Positions 1 through 7,693 of a stretch of 10,384 bases of DNA are shown here, piece after piece. Within the stretch, counting starts at the first letter, position 1. Each line of letters starts with the position of its first letter. A model generated the notes under the pieces. The model was not told the origin of the DNA. It did not search any database and was given only the letters and a program-made list of their open reading frames with translations. Made by a program: the position numbers and the translations under genes. The DNA is from Phoronis ovalis (lineage: Eukaryota; Phoronida; Phoronidae): the NCBI GenBank assembly GCA_028565635.1, contig JAOXYB010064301.1:1-10384 (forward strand). Direction: 5' to 3'.

Positions 1-96
1 GGGTCCATTTTAATTTTAAATTCTAGGTGGTGGGTACCAGAATAAAATTCATATTCTGGGTGGTGGGTCTGAAAAAAGTGCCTTCCACCCCTCCCG
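1..96. mobile_element. Truncated right part of a small non-autonomous element with internal repeats
   Basis: The first bases hold two units of a 33-bp imperfect tandem repeat, ATTCTAGGTGGTGGGTACC from 20 and ATTCTGGGTGGTGGGTCTG from 53. They are followed by a C-rich end, CCACCCCTCCCG, ending at about 96. Read on the other strand this end is CGGGAGGGGTGG, resembling the G-run termini of the complete elements at 1873-2209 and 4282-4687, which also carry internal repeats of about 30 bp. The left end lies outside the window, so neither terminal inverted repeat nor target duplication can be confirmed, and the right boundary could be as far as 119. Membership of the same group is inferred from the architecture. 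Confidence 0.45.
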
Positions 97-827
97 TACA
101 ATTAAAAGCGGAACAGCCCTGATTTTATTTGTACTGATGATGAATGTATCTGATTACTACTCATTATCTTTACCTTCCTGCTGAGTAAAAAAACAAGGAA
201 TCTTATAATACTATGTACTATGAAGAGATACAGTATTGCTCTAAGGAACTGCAAAAAATCAAGTAAACAAGTAAGGCGAGACCAAATAAAAACTTGTTTA
301 ATAGGTGTGACCGCTTCAAATTTTGGTGTTTTCACTTTATAATTTATGATTTTTGTGTTGGTTGGACCTGTACTTCGGTTTTAATTGCTATATGTTTTAT
401 GTGAGAGTACTTACTGACTCCAATCATTTGTTCATCTGTGTCTATTGTTTACTAGCTGCTTAGGATAATTTAGATCGGAACTTTAGATCTCTTCTGACTG
501 AAGGAGTGTTCAACAAGATGTGTACATCTATTGGAGGGGGGAGTCAAAAAAAGTTTCTTTCTTTTCCGGGTTGAGATCTATAAATTAATGCTAATAGAAC
601 CACAAATTTTCCCTAAAAGACTCACTAAATCATATCACAATCTAAGGAGAGACAGTTCGCTATAGGTTTTCCAAACAAATAGCCTGGTTACAGTTAAACA
701 TACCACTGAATACTAGCACTCTCACGAGCTTGAAGTGTGTCATCTCATGAGACTGCCACTGCCCTTTAAACTGTGGCCTCATATAGGGGTATTAAGCTCA
801 GTGACATAGCCATTTACCAAAAACATT
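97..827. other. AT-rich non-coding stretch, left of the Mutator-like element
   Basis: No convincing gene is visible. If SERF intron 2 extends to the left, this stretch is intronic or carries the final SERF exon. The best terminal-exon candidate is on the minus strand starting at 177, after a T-rich tract and CAG. In the phase set by exon 2 it reads Arg-Lys-Val-Lys-Ile-Met and runs open to a TAA at 102-104. Weaker alternatives in the same phase are a block starting near 495 (Arg-Asp-Leu-Lys...) and one near 612 (Arg-Glu-Asn...). None shows the charged tail usual for this family. Confidence 0.4.
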
Positions 828-1685
828 GGTCAACGTTAATCAGTGGACTGGATGAATTAACGGACTGGCGGACTGACGGAGTAAAAAGCGAACTAGTAAA
901 AAAACAGCTAATAATTACCTGAATATTTACACCAGATGAAATTTTCATTATTTTATAAAAATAAATAAATTTCTTGAAGTAATAAGTTGCAAAATTTAAA
1001 TCATTGTCACATTTATCAGTTACTTCTCATGACCTCGACGAAATCCAGGTCAAAATCGTGCTGTTTAGCTTTGTTTTGTTAGTTTGAGCTTGTGACGTTA
1101 GACGAAAAAGGTTTCGATTTTTAAACAGCCGATTCTACTATCAAAAGAATAATTTTAGGTGGTTATAAAGACATTTTATCGAATGAACCATCAGATCAAT
1201 GTGTGCAGCATTCGAAACTGTTGTTGTTTCGATATATCAGTCGAGTCACATGATAGTCAAATGGTTTAAAATTTTACGGATTCTGCCATGCATTTTGCCC
1301 TTCGGATTTTGCCCGGAAAATGTGCAATTAGATTCGGAAAATGTACACAAGATCTATTGAAAGTTCACAAAATGTGACAACGCTTTGGTTGAAGTTATTG
1401 GATATGAATTTTTGGTACGTTTTCTCTTGAGATTGAATATAAATTAAAGTATACTTTTTAACAGGTGTGGCAACATTGCTAGGTGAGAGTAATTGATAAT
1501 GCTTCTTCGTATTTTACTAAATTATAATCTCCGCATTGATTTTTTTGTAATAAAATATATTTAAGAAGACATATCACGTAATAATTAAACACTAAGTTAA
1601 ATACTAAATTCGTTTTGCTCCGTTAGTTCATTACTTTAGTCTGTTAGTCCACTGTAGTCTGCCAGTCCGTTGATTAACATTGCTC
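828..1685. mobile_element. Non-autonomous DNA transposon, Mutator-like (858 bp)
   Basis: The direct repeat AAAAACATT flanks the element at 819-827 and 1686-1694, as expected for a 9-bp target duplication. Inside it the ends are inverted repeats: left GGTCAACGTTAATCAGTG continuing to GGACTGG, right (reverse complement) GAGCAATGTTAATCAACG continuing to GGACTGG. The outer 24 positions match at 19. Similarity continues inward with gaps for about 75-85 bp, through repeated GGACTG/GACTAAC submotifs and a shared GGAGYAAAA..CGAA block (near 876-890 and 1603-1618). No transposase reading frame is present, so it would have to be mobilised in trans. A 9-bp duplication and long terminal repeats are typical of Mutator-like elements. 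hAT or P-type elements, with 8-bp duplications, are the alternative. Confidence 0.75.
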
Positions 1686-1697
1686 AAAAACATTTAC

Positions 1698-2957
1698 CTT
1701 TGTTTGCGATCATCTAGTTTCTTTCCCATATTGCCATCTTTAGTATCAGCTTTCTTTTGCTTAGCTTGTTGTTGTAGTTTTTTCATATTTTTTTCTCTGG
1801 CTTTTTCTCTTTGATTTCCACCTTAAATGAATTGATTCAATTCAGGACGTTTAAACAGGTTTGTGTATCAGATTCCCAGAGGGAGCAGTCAATATGAAAG
1901 TGGGTACCCATGTTCCAACATGTCTTTTCAAAAAAGCCCCTATGAAGTGAAATTTTGCAAAAAATACACCTCTAAGGAAGAAAGTTTTTGAAAAAATACA
2001 CCCCTAAGGAAGTGACTTTGGGAAAAAACACCCTATTAAGGAAGTGTCACACCTCCAAAAAAACACCCCTTTTCGTGATATTAGCCAAAAAACAGACCCT
2101 AAGCACGTAACGTGTGTTACGCGCCGGCGGTTCGAAGAACATACCCTTTCACGCAAAATTTTGTTGGCACATGCGTAACCACTTTCATATTGACTACCCC
2201 CCCCCCCGGATCAGAATAGTGTGAAATAGTCATTAGCCCTGACTATTCAAGGCAACTAACATTCTATATGGTCCAGTTACTTTGAAGAGCATTTAATATT
2301 ATAGTAACCAATGGTCTTAGTGTAGTTTCCCTAAACTTTTCACAGAATACATAAAACTCGTATATGGTAAGTTTTTCACAGGAGTTCCAAATGAGAAACA
2401 CCTGTTTATTAATTAAACAAAAACAAGAAAGGCTGTCAGTGATATGTATTGTATATATATGAAGTCTAATATCTTCAGAAACTTCATGATCATATTCTAT
2501 CCCCTCCTGCTCTTTGTAGATACTGGCCTTTCAATTTACACTACAACGCTTGAAGCAGAAATGCTGAATCCAGTAATAATAACAGCAATTACAAAGCAAT
2601 GCACAACCACAATGCAATTTGGATTATAAACAGTCTAACAGAACCGGGAAACATGATTTTTAGCGCTTATGATCAAGGAGTTTCACCACGTCTCACTGGG
2701 AAGCACATTCTATCCAATGCAAAATCAAAATTAAACAAAAATTATGACATGATGTTCATAACATGGAATGTGACCATAAAAGACACAACTGGGGTGAGAC
2801 GCCTAACCATTTATATATTTTGCTAAATCGTCTGGCGTTTTATAAACATGCGCATTGTTCTGTTGATTTACAACACACTTTCAAAGTTTTAATGTAGGTT
2901 TCCATGCAACTTGTTTACGGGTATGTCTTGTTATGAATTTCACTACTTACGGGTCAT
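1698..2957 (-). CDS. SERF: SERF family (4F5) small charged protein, C-terminal exon missing
   Basis: Two coding exons are visible on the minus strand. Exon 1 (2957 to 2951) is ATGACCC, followed by an ideal donor GTAAGT. Exon 2 (1821 to 1698) starts after TTTAAG and ends before GTAAAT. Joining them gives a Met-Thr-Arg start, then Gly-Asn-Gln-Arg-Glu-Lys-Ala-Arg-Glu-Lys-Asn-Met-Lys-Lys, and ends ..Leu-Asp-Asp-Arg-Lys-Gln-(Arg/Ser). This matches the family signature MTRGNQRE.AR.KNMKK and the later ..RKQR. The visible part is 43 residues plus a split codon; known animal members are about 60, so roughly 15-20 C-terminal residues are missing. SERF/MOAG-4 proteins are disordered, highly basic, bind nucleic acids and promote amyloid-type aggregation; this is family knowledge. 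Intron 1 (1129 bp) contains the element at 1873-2209. Intron 2 starts with a Mutator-like insertion. The gene is transcribed away from SUB1. Confidence 0.88.
1873..2209. mobile_element. MITE-like element with G/C-run ends and internal repeats (337 bp)
   Basis: ATCAGA flanks the element at 1867-1872 and 2210-2215, consistent with a 6-bp target duplication. The ends are inverted repeats of about 48 bp. Both contain AGTCAATATGAAAGTGG, followed by TACCCATGTTCCAACA on the left and TACGCATGTGCCAACA on the right. The right terminus has an 11-C run (2197-2207); the left equivalent is degraded to TTCCCAGAGGGAG. The interior has about six degenerate units of roughly 30-35 bp, A-run then CACCCCTAAGGAAGTG, near 1936, 1967, 1999, 2029, 2064 and 2093. 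There is no coding capacity. It lies in SERF intron 1. Confidence 0.8.
1936..2105. repeat. Degenerate tandem repeat, period about 30-35 bp, inside the 1873-2209 element
   Basis: Each unit has an A-rich run of 6-8 bases, then a CACC(C/T)CTAAGG-like core, then GAAGTG or a decayed form. Spacings between successive cores are about 32, 30, 35 and 29 bases. The units decay towards the right, where the core becomes CAGACCCTAAG. Confidence 0.65.
2554..2823 (+). other. Open frame of uncertain status inside SERF intron 1
   Basis: The frame is free of stops from just after a TGA at 2551 to a TAA at 2824, about 90 codons, with the first Met at 2599. The stretch from about 2635 to 2793 has a mixed, protein-like composition, with motifs such as Ser-Leu-Thr-Glu-Pro-Gly-Asn and Phe-Ile-Thr-Trp-Asn-Val-Thr-Ile-Lys-Asp-Thr-Thr-Gly. 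A donor-like GGGGTGAGA follows that Gly at 2791-2799. A strong acceptor-like tract (CTGCTCTTTGTAG, ending at 2519) lies upstream, but it leads into a different frame that stops at 2627. It could be an exon of a nested gene, a decayed exon, or chance. I do not recognise the family; the NVT..D.TG run faintly recalls the end of an immunoglobulin-like domain. Confidence 0.22.
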
Positions 2958-3490
2958 TCTGATGACTTGTTTGCGAATTAGGGATCTTCTTCTACGCAAG
3001 CATATAAAAAATTTCCTCTCTACTTCAGCTGTCGCGTTTCTTTTGAAGTGCGCATGTTAGTAAATTTTATTTCCGCTATAGCAACAGATCATACATGATT
3101 AATTTCTATTATAAGAAATAAAAAATAACGTTATTTTCTTTAAAAAATATATAAAATATAAACTACTTATTATTTTTTGCAATATCTTTTATTGCTTGTG
3201 CCAGGTGTAGGATTAGCTAGAGTCGTGAATTTGTTTCATTTCTAATATTAGTGGTGTTACCTGCTTTCGCTACTGACCTTTTTCCGCGGGGTTTCGATTT
3301 TGAAGAAAGGTCTTGAAAAGTTACCACCAGGTAGGTTGTAGAAGTGATGCTATTGGCACCTTTGATTCGGTCTTCACAGAAGGATTATGTTGGACAAATT
3401 TTTCTTTTCTCTTTTAAGATCCTCATTAGTTATCATATATTAAAATAAGTGTATGCGTATAAATTTTAAGAGGTTTATGTTGCTACTTTC
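2958..3490. other. Probable SERF upstream region and intergenic sequence
   Basis: This AT-rich stretch lies upstream of the SERF start codon, so it should hold the 5' untranslated leader and promoter of that gene. The first 100 bases contain several CpG-bearing words (TTGCG, TACGCAAG, GTCGCG, GTGCGC) that are scarce elsewhere in the window. A plus-strand TATAAAAAA occurs at 3004-3012, in the wrong orientation for SERF. No coding exon was seen. Confidence 0.4.
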
Positions 3491-3575
3491 TAGACAACTG
3501 GGACCCCTATGGCCTTGCCCATGGCGCAATTTTAGGGTTTTGCTAGACATCCGGGACACTCATGGATAGTCAGCA
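3491..3575. repeat. Imperfect direct repeat, period about 52 bp
   Basis: CTAGACAACTGGGACCCCTATGG starting at about 3491 recurs as CTAGACATCCGGGACACTCATGG starting at about 3543. The block from here to about 3640 is noticeably GC-richer than its flanks, but has stops in all frames. It is probably a fragment of an old repeat. No inverted ends or target duplication were found. Confidence 0.4.
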
Positions 3576-3602
3576 TAGGGATGTACGACCCAGTGGATCA
3601 TT

Positions 3603-4275
3603 TTTTGGATCAATTAGCAGATTGGGGAGGGGGCTGCACAATACTGAATACCATGTGATGTACCGGATTAATCCAGTTCTGGTTTGATAATCATGACGTT
3701 CTGCACTACTAAGGCCTAAGCTCTTGATAATCTGACTGTGCGATTAGTGATGGACTCTTACATATAACATAGTCGATTACAGTGAAAGTAGTTTTAAATA
3801 AGTTGATCAAATTCATTGGACCGATTCTCTTCCTTCTTTACGTAAATGAAATAACTGTTAACTGATGATACAAAACTATACCGTGCTTAAAACTTTCATA
3901 TTTTGTGGTTTCTTATTTCTTAATTCAAATTTTATGTCTTATGGAGCTCTCTTTATAAGTTTACACTGACACAACTGGATCAGACCTTTGATTCTCCGCC
4001 TGGATACATGCATGTACAGAACTAAGAGCAAGTGACAGCCAATGAAAACTTGTGAGAATCAAATGTTTATATGGAGGGCTTGGTTGATGATCAGTTGATG
4101 AAGCAATGCTTGAGGAAGGGCGGTGTTTGCAAATTAATTGACGGGCAAGGAAAAAGCTCCAGTTGTGTGAGAGACTATAAACAGAGCTATCATAATTATT
4201 ATATAAAATTTGAGATGTAAGAAATCATAAAATATGAAATATTAAATGTTTTGTAGGCTATGAAATTCAGGAAGG
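3603..4275. other. Gene-free AT-rich stretch
   Basis: No gene is supported. There is a short open frame from ATG 4071 to a TAA near 4218 (49 codons) with no family resemblance and no splice context that would make it convincing. Confidence 0.5.
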
Positions 4276-4281
4276 TATAAA

Positions 4282-4687
4282 GCCCGGGGGTACTCAAGGT
4301 TTTTTGAATATGGGGATGTGCCGCAGGACCCAATCCAAAATTTTAGCTTGCGGTAGCAAACCCAATCCAATTTTTTTGAAATATAAAGGTAGCAATCCAA
4401 ATTTTGTGAAATATAAGGGTAGCAATCCAAAATTTTGAAATATTTGAGTAGCAATCCATTTTTACGCAAACTGACTGATACAAACCAAATTCCCAAAATC
4501 GTTTTATGGATACAAACTTAAAATTAATCCAAATCATTTGCTGTAAGCAGCGGGTAGCAATCCAAATTTGTGAATTTCTTTACGGTAGCAATCCAAAAAA
4601 ATACAGTAAGAGGGATATAATCCAAATCCAAAATTTTCAACTGGGCTGCACACCCATACCAAAAAATATCTTGAGTCCCCCCCGGGG
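4282..4687. mobile_element. MITE-like element with CCCGGGGG ends and internal 30-bp repeats (406 bp)
   Basis: TATAAA flanks the element at 4276-4281 and 4688-4693, a 6-bp target duplication. The terminal inverted repeats are GCCCGGGGGTACTCAAGG on the left and, reverse complemented, CCCCGGGGGGGACTCAAG on the right. Similarity continues inward through TTTTTTGAATATGGGGATGTGC and TTTTTTGGTATGGGTGTGC, about 40 bp in all. The interior is a tandem array of GGTAGCAATCCAAATTTTG-like units. There is no transposase. The open frames crossing it on both strands (4242-4703) are by-products of the repeat period. Confidence 0.85.
4320..4645. repeat. Internal tandem array, core GTAGCAATCCAAA, period about 30 bp
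   Basis: The core GTAGCAATCC occurs at 4389, 4419, 4448, 4554 and 4585, with spacings of 30, 29, 106 and 31 bases. Decayed units lie between (AATCCAAAATTTTAG near 4331, CCAATCCAATTTTTTTG near 4362, TAATCCAAATCC near 4620). The middle part (4455-4545) has diverged most. Confidence 0.75.
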
Positions 4688-4712
4688 TATAAAAAGACTT
4701 TAAAAGGAGTAA

Positions 4713-4800
4713 CAGTGAGATATCAGTTTTTTCACGATCAATCTTTTCGTGATTTCCTCCAATTCCAACATTTTTGAATGAAGTTTATCTAGCTTATCAG
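4713..4800. repeat. Upstream copy of a dispersed repeat shared with the SUB1 3' flank
   Basis: A 19-bp identity, CAGTGAGATATCAGTTTTT, links 4713-4731 to 6929-6947. Weaker similarity continues for about 60-90 bases (CGTGATTTCCTCCAAT versus GGTGATTTCCACCAAT, then CTTATCA in both). The copies have the same orientation and flank SUB1 on both sides. Confidence 0.6.
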
Positions 4801-5430
4801 ACTCATGAGTAACATCGAAAAATTATCACTTTCAACTTACAGCAAAGATAGAAACAGCTGTGACAAAATAAAATTTTACTAGAAAAGCTTTAATTTTGTT
4901 CCTGTTTCCAGTAATCTCTGCTAGCTACTTATAATGTGGGCAACTTGTCTGTATATAGCTCCTAAGATATATACTTAAATAACTTAAACAATTTTTCAGA
5001 CTAATTCCAATCTGACTAATGGCACACTTGGAGGTTTCATATTTGCAGTCACTGCTCTGCTCGGGAAACAACTGACTTCTGTTTTTAAGTTATAAGTAAA
5101 ATAGTTCAAAAAGGTACTATCTAAAGTAACACTTTTGTCAGGATATGTCAATACTCCAAAAGGAATCACACATAATTATTCCATTATATGCACTCTCAGA
5201 TCCATCAATTAATGGTTACTTGAAGCACCTTATATGCACTACACATTATTCTTCAAACGTCTATACATAAGGTTCTAGTGGTGAAACATATGTACAAAAG
5301 TGGTTTGAACTATCAGGTTTCCTACAAAAGTATGTTTTTGCATAGATCACTGTTGTTAGCAGTATTCATGTACTTAGGAATGTTATTATTATTGTGTTTT
5401 TAAAGCTACACATTATTTACTTTTTTACAG
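4801..5430. other. SUB1 upstream region or 5' untranslated intron
   Basis: No coding exon was seen. The stretch ends in TTTTTTACAG at 5421-5430, a strong 3' splice acceptor just 10 bases before the SUB1 start codon. At least the right part is therefore probably an intron with a non-coding first exon further left. I cannot place that exon. Trans-splicing of a leader to this site is a less likely alternative. Confidence 0.45.
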
Positions 5431-5440
5431 AAAATACAAA
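5421..5440 (+). promoter_or_regulatory. 3' splice acceptor immediately upstream of the SUB1 start
   Basis: TTTTTTACAG is followed by AAAATACAAA and then ATG at 5441. The start is fixed by homology (Met-Pro-Lys-Ser-Lys-Glu). The acceptor implies that the 5' untranslated region is split, leaving only ten leader bases in this exon. Confidence 0.65.
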
Positions 5441-6914
5441 ATGCCAAAATCAAAAGAATTCATAGAATCAGAGTCTGATTCAGATTCATCAGTGGAGAAG
5501 GTGAGTTGGTCTTTTGTTGCATTTTAACCTAAGCTATGAAAATGCAAGTACCAGTATGCATATACATACGCCTGATATGCCAAGGACTTATTTTTTTACA
5601 TATAAAGCGAGGTAACAAAGTGTTATACGATTTACTGCAAGTATTATAAATGCTTACTGGTTGGCCAGCCAATAATGTAAATTTACGCCGACTAACATGT
5701 GACTGTCAATTGTTTAATTAGAACAGAGTATCAAAGTGAGGTATGTAATAACATTCGTCATTTTGCAGGTGAGACAAAAATCAATAGTATTAATTTTATC
5801 CGATTGCTGGGATTGGTGGGAGCTTAATGTGTAAATTAATTTTGTTTTTAAGCCAAAAACAAAGAAAAAGAAGGTTGAAAAAAGTGCTAAAGGTTCTGGT
5901 GATTCAGCATCCTCCTCAAAACAGCGAGCAGATAAGGAAGGGAATGTTATGTTCCAGGTATATATGTACAGGAATATATTGCCACAATTGCTTACATTCA
6001 CCTGTTGTAATGTGCACAATATTAGACTTGACTTTCCTAGTGGCAGAAAGTAAATTATGTTTTCCACAACTGCTTTTTATTGGGTGTGGTATAAAGTTCA
6101 TGTATTAATACTAGTTGAACTTAATTGACTATTGAAAAAATCCCGATCTCTGCTTCTTCTCCATCCAGTGTTGATTGAGAATAAAATTATTCGCTTATTA
6201 TCGAAGTATTTTATTTCAGCTCTCAATTTTCTATGTATATTTTAATTATGTTTTTTAGCTTTCTACAATGAGATTTGCCTCGGTGTCACAATTTCGTGGT
6301 AAAAAATTGATAAATATCAGAGAATATTATGAGGCAGATGGTGATCTCAAACCAGGGAAAAAAGGTATGTGACATATGAGTAGTCTTAATTAATATGTTT
6401 TAATCTTATTTTTAGTCATAGAGTAGATAAAGAGTCTAAATCTAAGTAGTTTACAAGACATTTGATATCGAGGCTGTGCAGTGAATTTAGACTCTAGATG
6501 GAGGATTTATACAAATATGCTCTCTATTTGTAACCCAAACTGTAAAAAAATGTTCAATGCTTACTAGTTGAACTGAATGTGTTTGAACTAATACAAATTC
6601 AAGTGAAACTGAAATGAAGATAAACCCAAAATGAGGATTTATTCTAATTATAAATTTGTCTCATTTTAATGCCATTTGGTGCTAATATCCTGACCCCATC
6701 TCAGGTTCTCATCTCAAGTGACCATCTGCAAATTAGATGGATAAAACATGTCTAGCAACATGACTTCTAAATAAAAACAGGTATAGGATGAACATCCTGT
6801 ATAATAACACATGTTTTGCTGTTTATACATACAGGTATAGCATTATCCCTAGAACAATGGCAGGCTCTGAAACAAGTGGTTCCTGATATTGATGAAGCAT
6901 TAGAAGAGTTGTAA
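5441..6914 (+). CDS. SUB1: SUB1/PC4 transcriptional coactivator p15, four coding exons
   Basis: Coding exons are 5441-5500, 5853-5957, 6259-6364 and 6835-6914 (60+105+106+80 nt), giving 116 residues. Donors are GTGAGT, GTATAT and GTATGT; acceptors are TTTTTAAG, TTTTTTAG and ATACAG. Residues 1-6, Met-Pro-Lys-Ser-Lys-Glu, are identical to vertebrate PC4. Residues 9-19 are the Ser/acidic region ([11 protein letters not shown]), and 22-30 are the Lys-rich segment. From about residue 50 the single-stranded-DNA-binding dimer domain follows: [44 protein letters not shown], then the C-terminal helix DIDEALEEL. The aromatic after Glu-Tyr is Tyr here and Trp in human. Known members bind melted DNA and support RNA polymerase II activation and repair. 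Human PC4 is 127 residues; the difference is in the N-terminal linker. Confidence 0.96.
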
Positions 6915-6918
6915 TAAA
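6913..6918 (+). terminator. Polyadenylation signal AATAAA overlapping the SUB1 stop codon
   Basis: The stop TAA (6912-6914) shares two bases with AATAAA at 6913-6918. If used, cleavage would fall about 10-30 bases downstream, giving an extremely short 3' untranslated region ending near the repeat at 6929. No other AATAAA was seen in the next few hundred bases. Confidence 0.55.
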
Positions 6919-6928
6919 GTGACAGTAT

Positions 6929-7035
6929 CAGTGAGATATCAGTTTTTCATGATAATATATTTCGGTGATTTCCACCAATGAGCATTTTCTAAGTGATGTG
7001 TTTTCATTCACTAAACAGACCATTGGCTTATCAAA
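6929..7035. repeat. Downstream copy of the dispersed repeat, in the SUB1 3' flank
   Basis: It begins with the same 19 bases as 4713-4731 and stays alignable, with small gaps, to a shared CTTATCA about 90 bases further on. It starts 15 bases after the SUB1 stop. Confidence 0.6.
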
Positions 7036-7108
7036 CATGCATGTTTTGCTCCTGTTGGGGGATGTCATGGTGAATTATTATTGTGTTGATTAAAAACTAT
7101 ATTGAAAC

Positions 7109-7692
7109 AGGCACAAAAGGAACTGATAACTTACTGACATGTGAAATGCTACCAGGCTTGTGGAGCGCATTCAATAAGGCAACAAGCACCTATTATTGTT
7201 TCTATATTAAAAGACAATTGAATTTTGCATGCATGTTCTTTACTTGCCTGGTGAAAACTTTTGTAAGCTATTGCTATATTTTACATATACATGTGAAAGT
7301 CTCTCTTTTTAATAGCATTTTATAATTTTGCATCATACAATTTTCGTGACAGTCAGATACTCAGTGCTACCTACCTGTTGTGCTTACTTGTTTCGGTTTA
7401 TTCAAAAAGGCCACCAGCGCCATAAAAAAACAACACATCACCTAATAAGTAAGATTTTTGGAGGAAAAATCGAAACAAGAAAATGGTTTGGTGTCAATTC
7501 CTGGCGATTTAATTGCAAATGTATATCCATCAAAGTTCTGTTAAAGCTTGTTAATGATTACTGCAAAAATATAAACTCATTCTATATTCTCTCAAATGTC
7601 ATTGTAACTTTTTTCCAGTTGATAGATGCAGTAGTTAAAAACATAGAATTGTACACAAAATACAAATAATTATTTAATTAAGAAACAAGAAA
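7109..7692. repeat. Tandem duplication, copy A (584 bp)
   Basis: Copy A starts AGGCACAAAAGGAACTGATA and ends AAGAAACAAGAAA; the same start and end words bound copy B at 7694 and 8840. Shared blocks in the same order include a 44-base identity (7232-7275 versus 8248-8291), CGTGACAGTCAGATA, AAACAACACATC, TCTGTTAAAGCTTGTTA and AAAATATAAACTCATT. Open frames at 7083-7325 and 7328-7669 are not conserved between the copies, so they are unlikely to encode proteins. Confidence 0.8.
7233..7262 (+). other. Possible short first exon, duplicated in copy B
   Basis: ATG followed by ten codons in all (Met-Phe-Phe-Thr-Cys-Leu-Val-Lys-Thr-Phe) ends at a donor-like GTAAGC in phase 0. It lies in the 44-base segment that is perfectly conserved between copies A and B while the flanks have drifted. 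Its phase matches the exon-like block at 7916-8017. Conservation could have non-coding causes, so this is speculative. Confidence 0.2.
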
Positions 7693-7693
7693 T

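Noticed and set aside
2125-2145. GGTTCGAA box suggestive of a tRNA gene
   Set aside because: No cloverleaf can be folded around it; it lies inside the 1873-2209 element and is an isolated match.
2689-2801. Inverted 8-mers CGTCTCAC / GTGAGACG as ends of a small element
   Set aside because: The match does not extend beyond eight bases and no target duplication flanks it.
4071-4220. 49-codon frame, and the GATGAAGCAATGCTTGAGG resemblance to SUB1 exon 4 (near 4097)
   Set aside because: Considered as a decayed duplicate of the SUB1 last exon, but the similarity covers only about nine codons, its distance to the shared repeat at 4713 does not fit, and no PC4 domain residues precede it.
4242-4703. 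Three open frames on both strands (4242-4496 and 4343-4537 minus, 4506-4703 plus)
   Set aside because: They are translations of the AATCCAAA-rich tandem array inside the MITE-like element; the repeated Asp-Cys-Tyr or Trp-Ile-Ala patterns follow the 30-bp period.
5714-6108. Open frames on both strands overlapping SUB1 exon 2 and its introns
   Set aside because: They cross firm splice sites of SUB1 and have no family resemblance; they are shadows of the real exon.
7328-7669. 113-codon plus-strand open frame in duplication copy A
   Set aside because: The matching part of copy B has indels and stops that break the frame, so it is not under coding constraint, and the composition is AT-driven.
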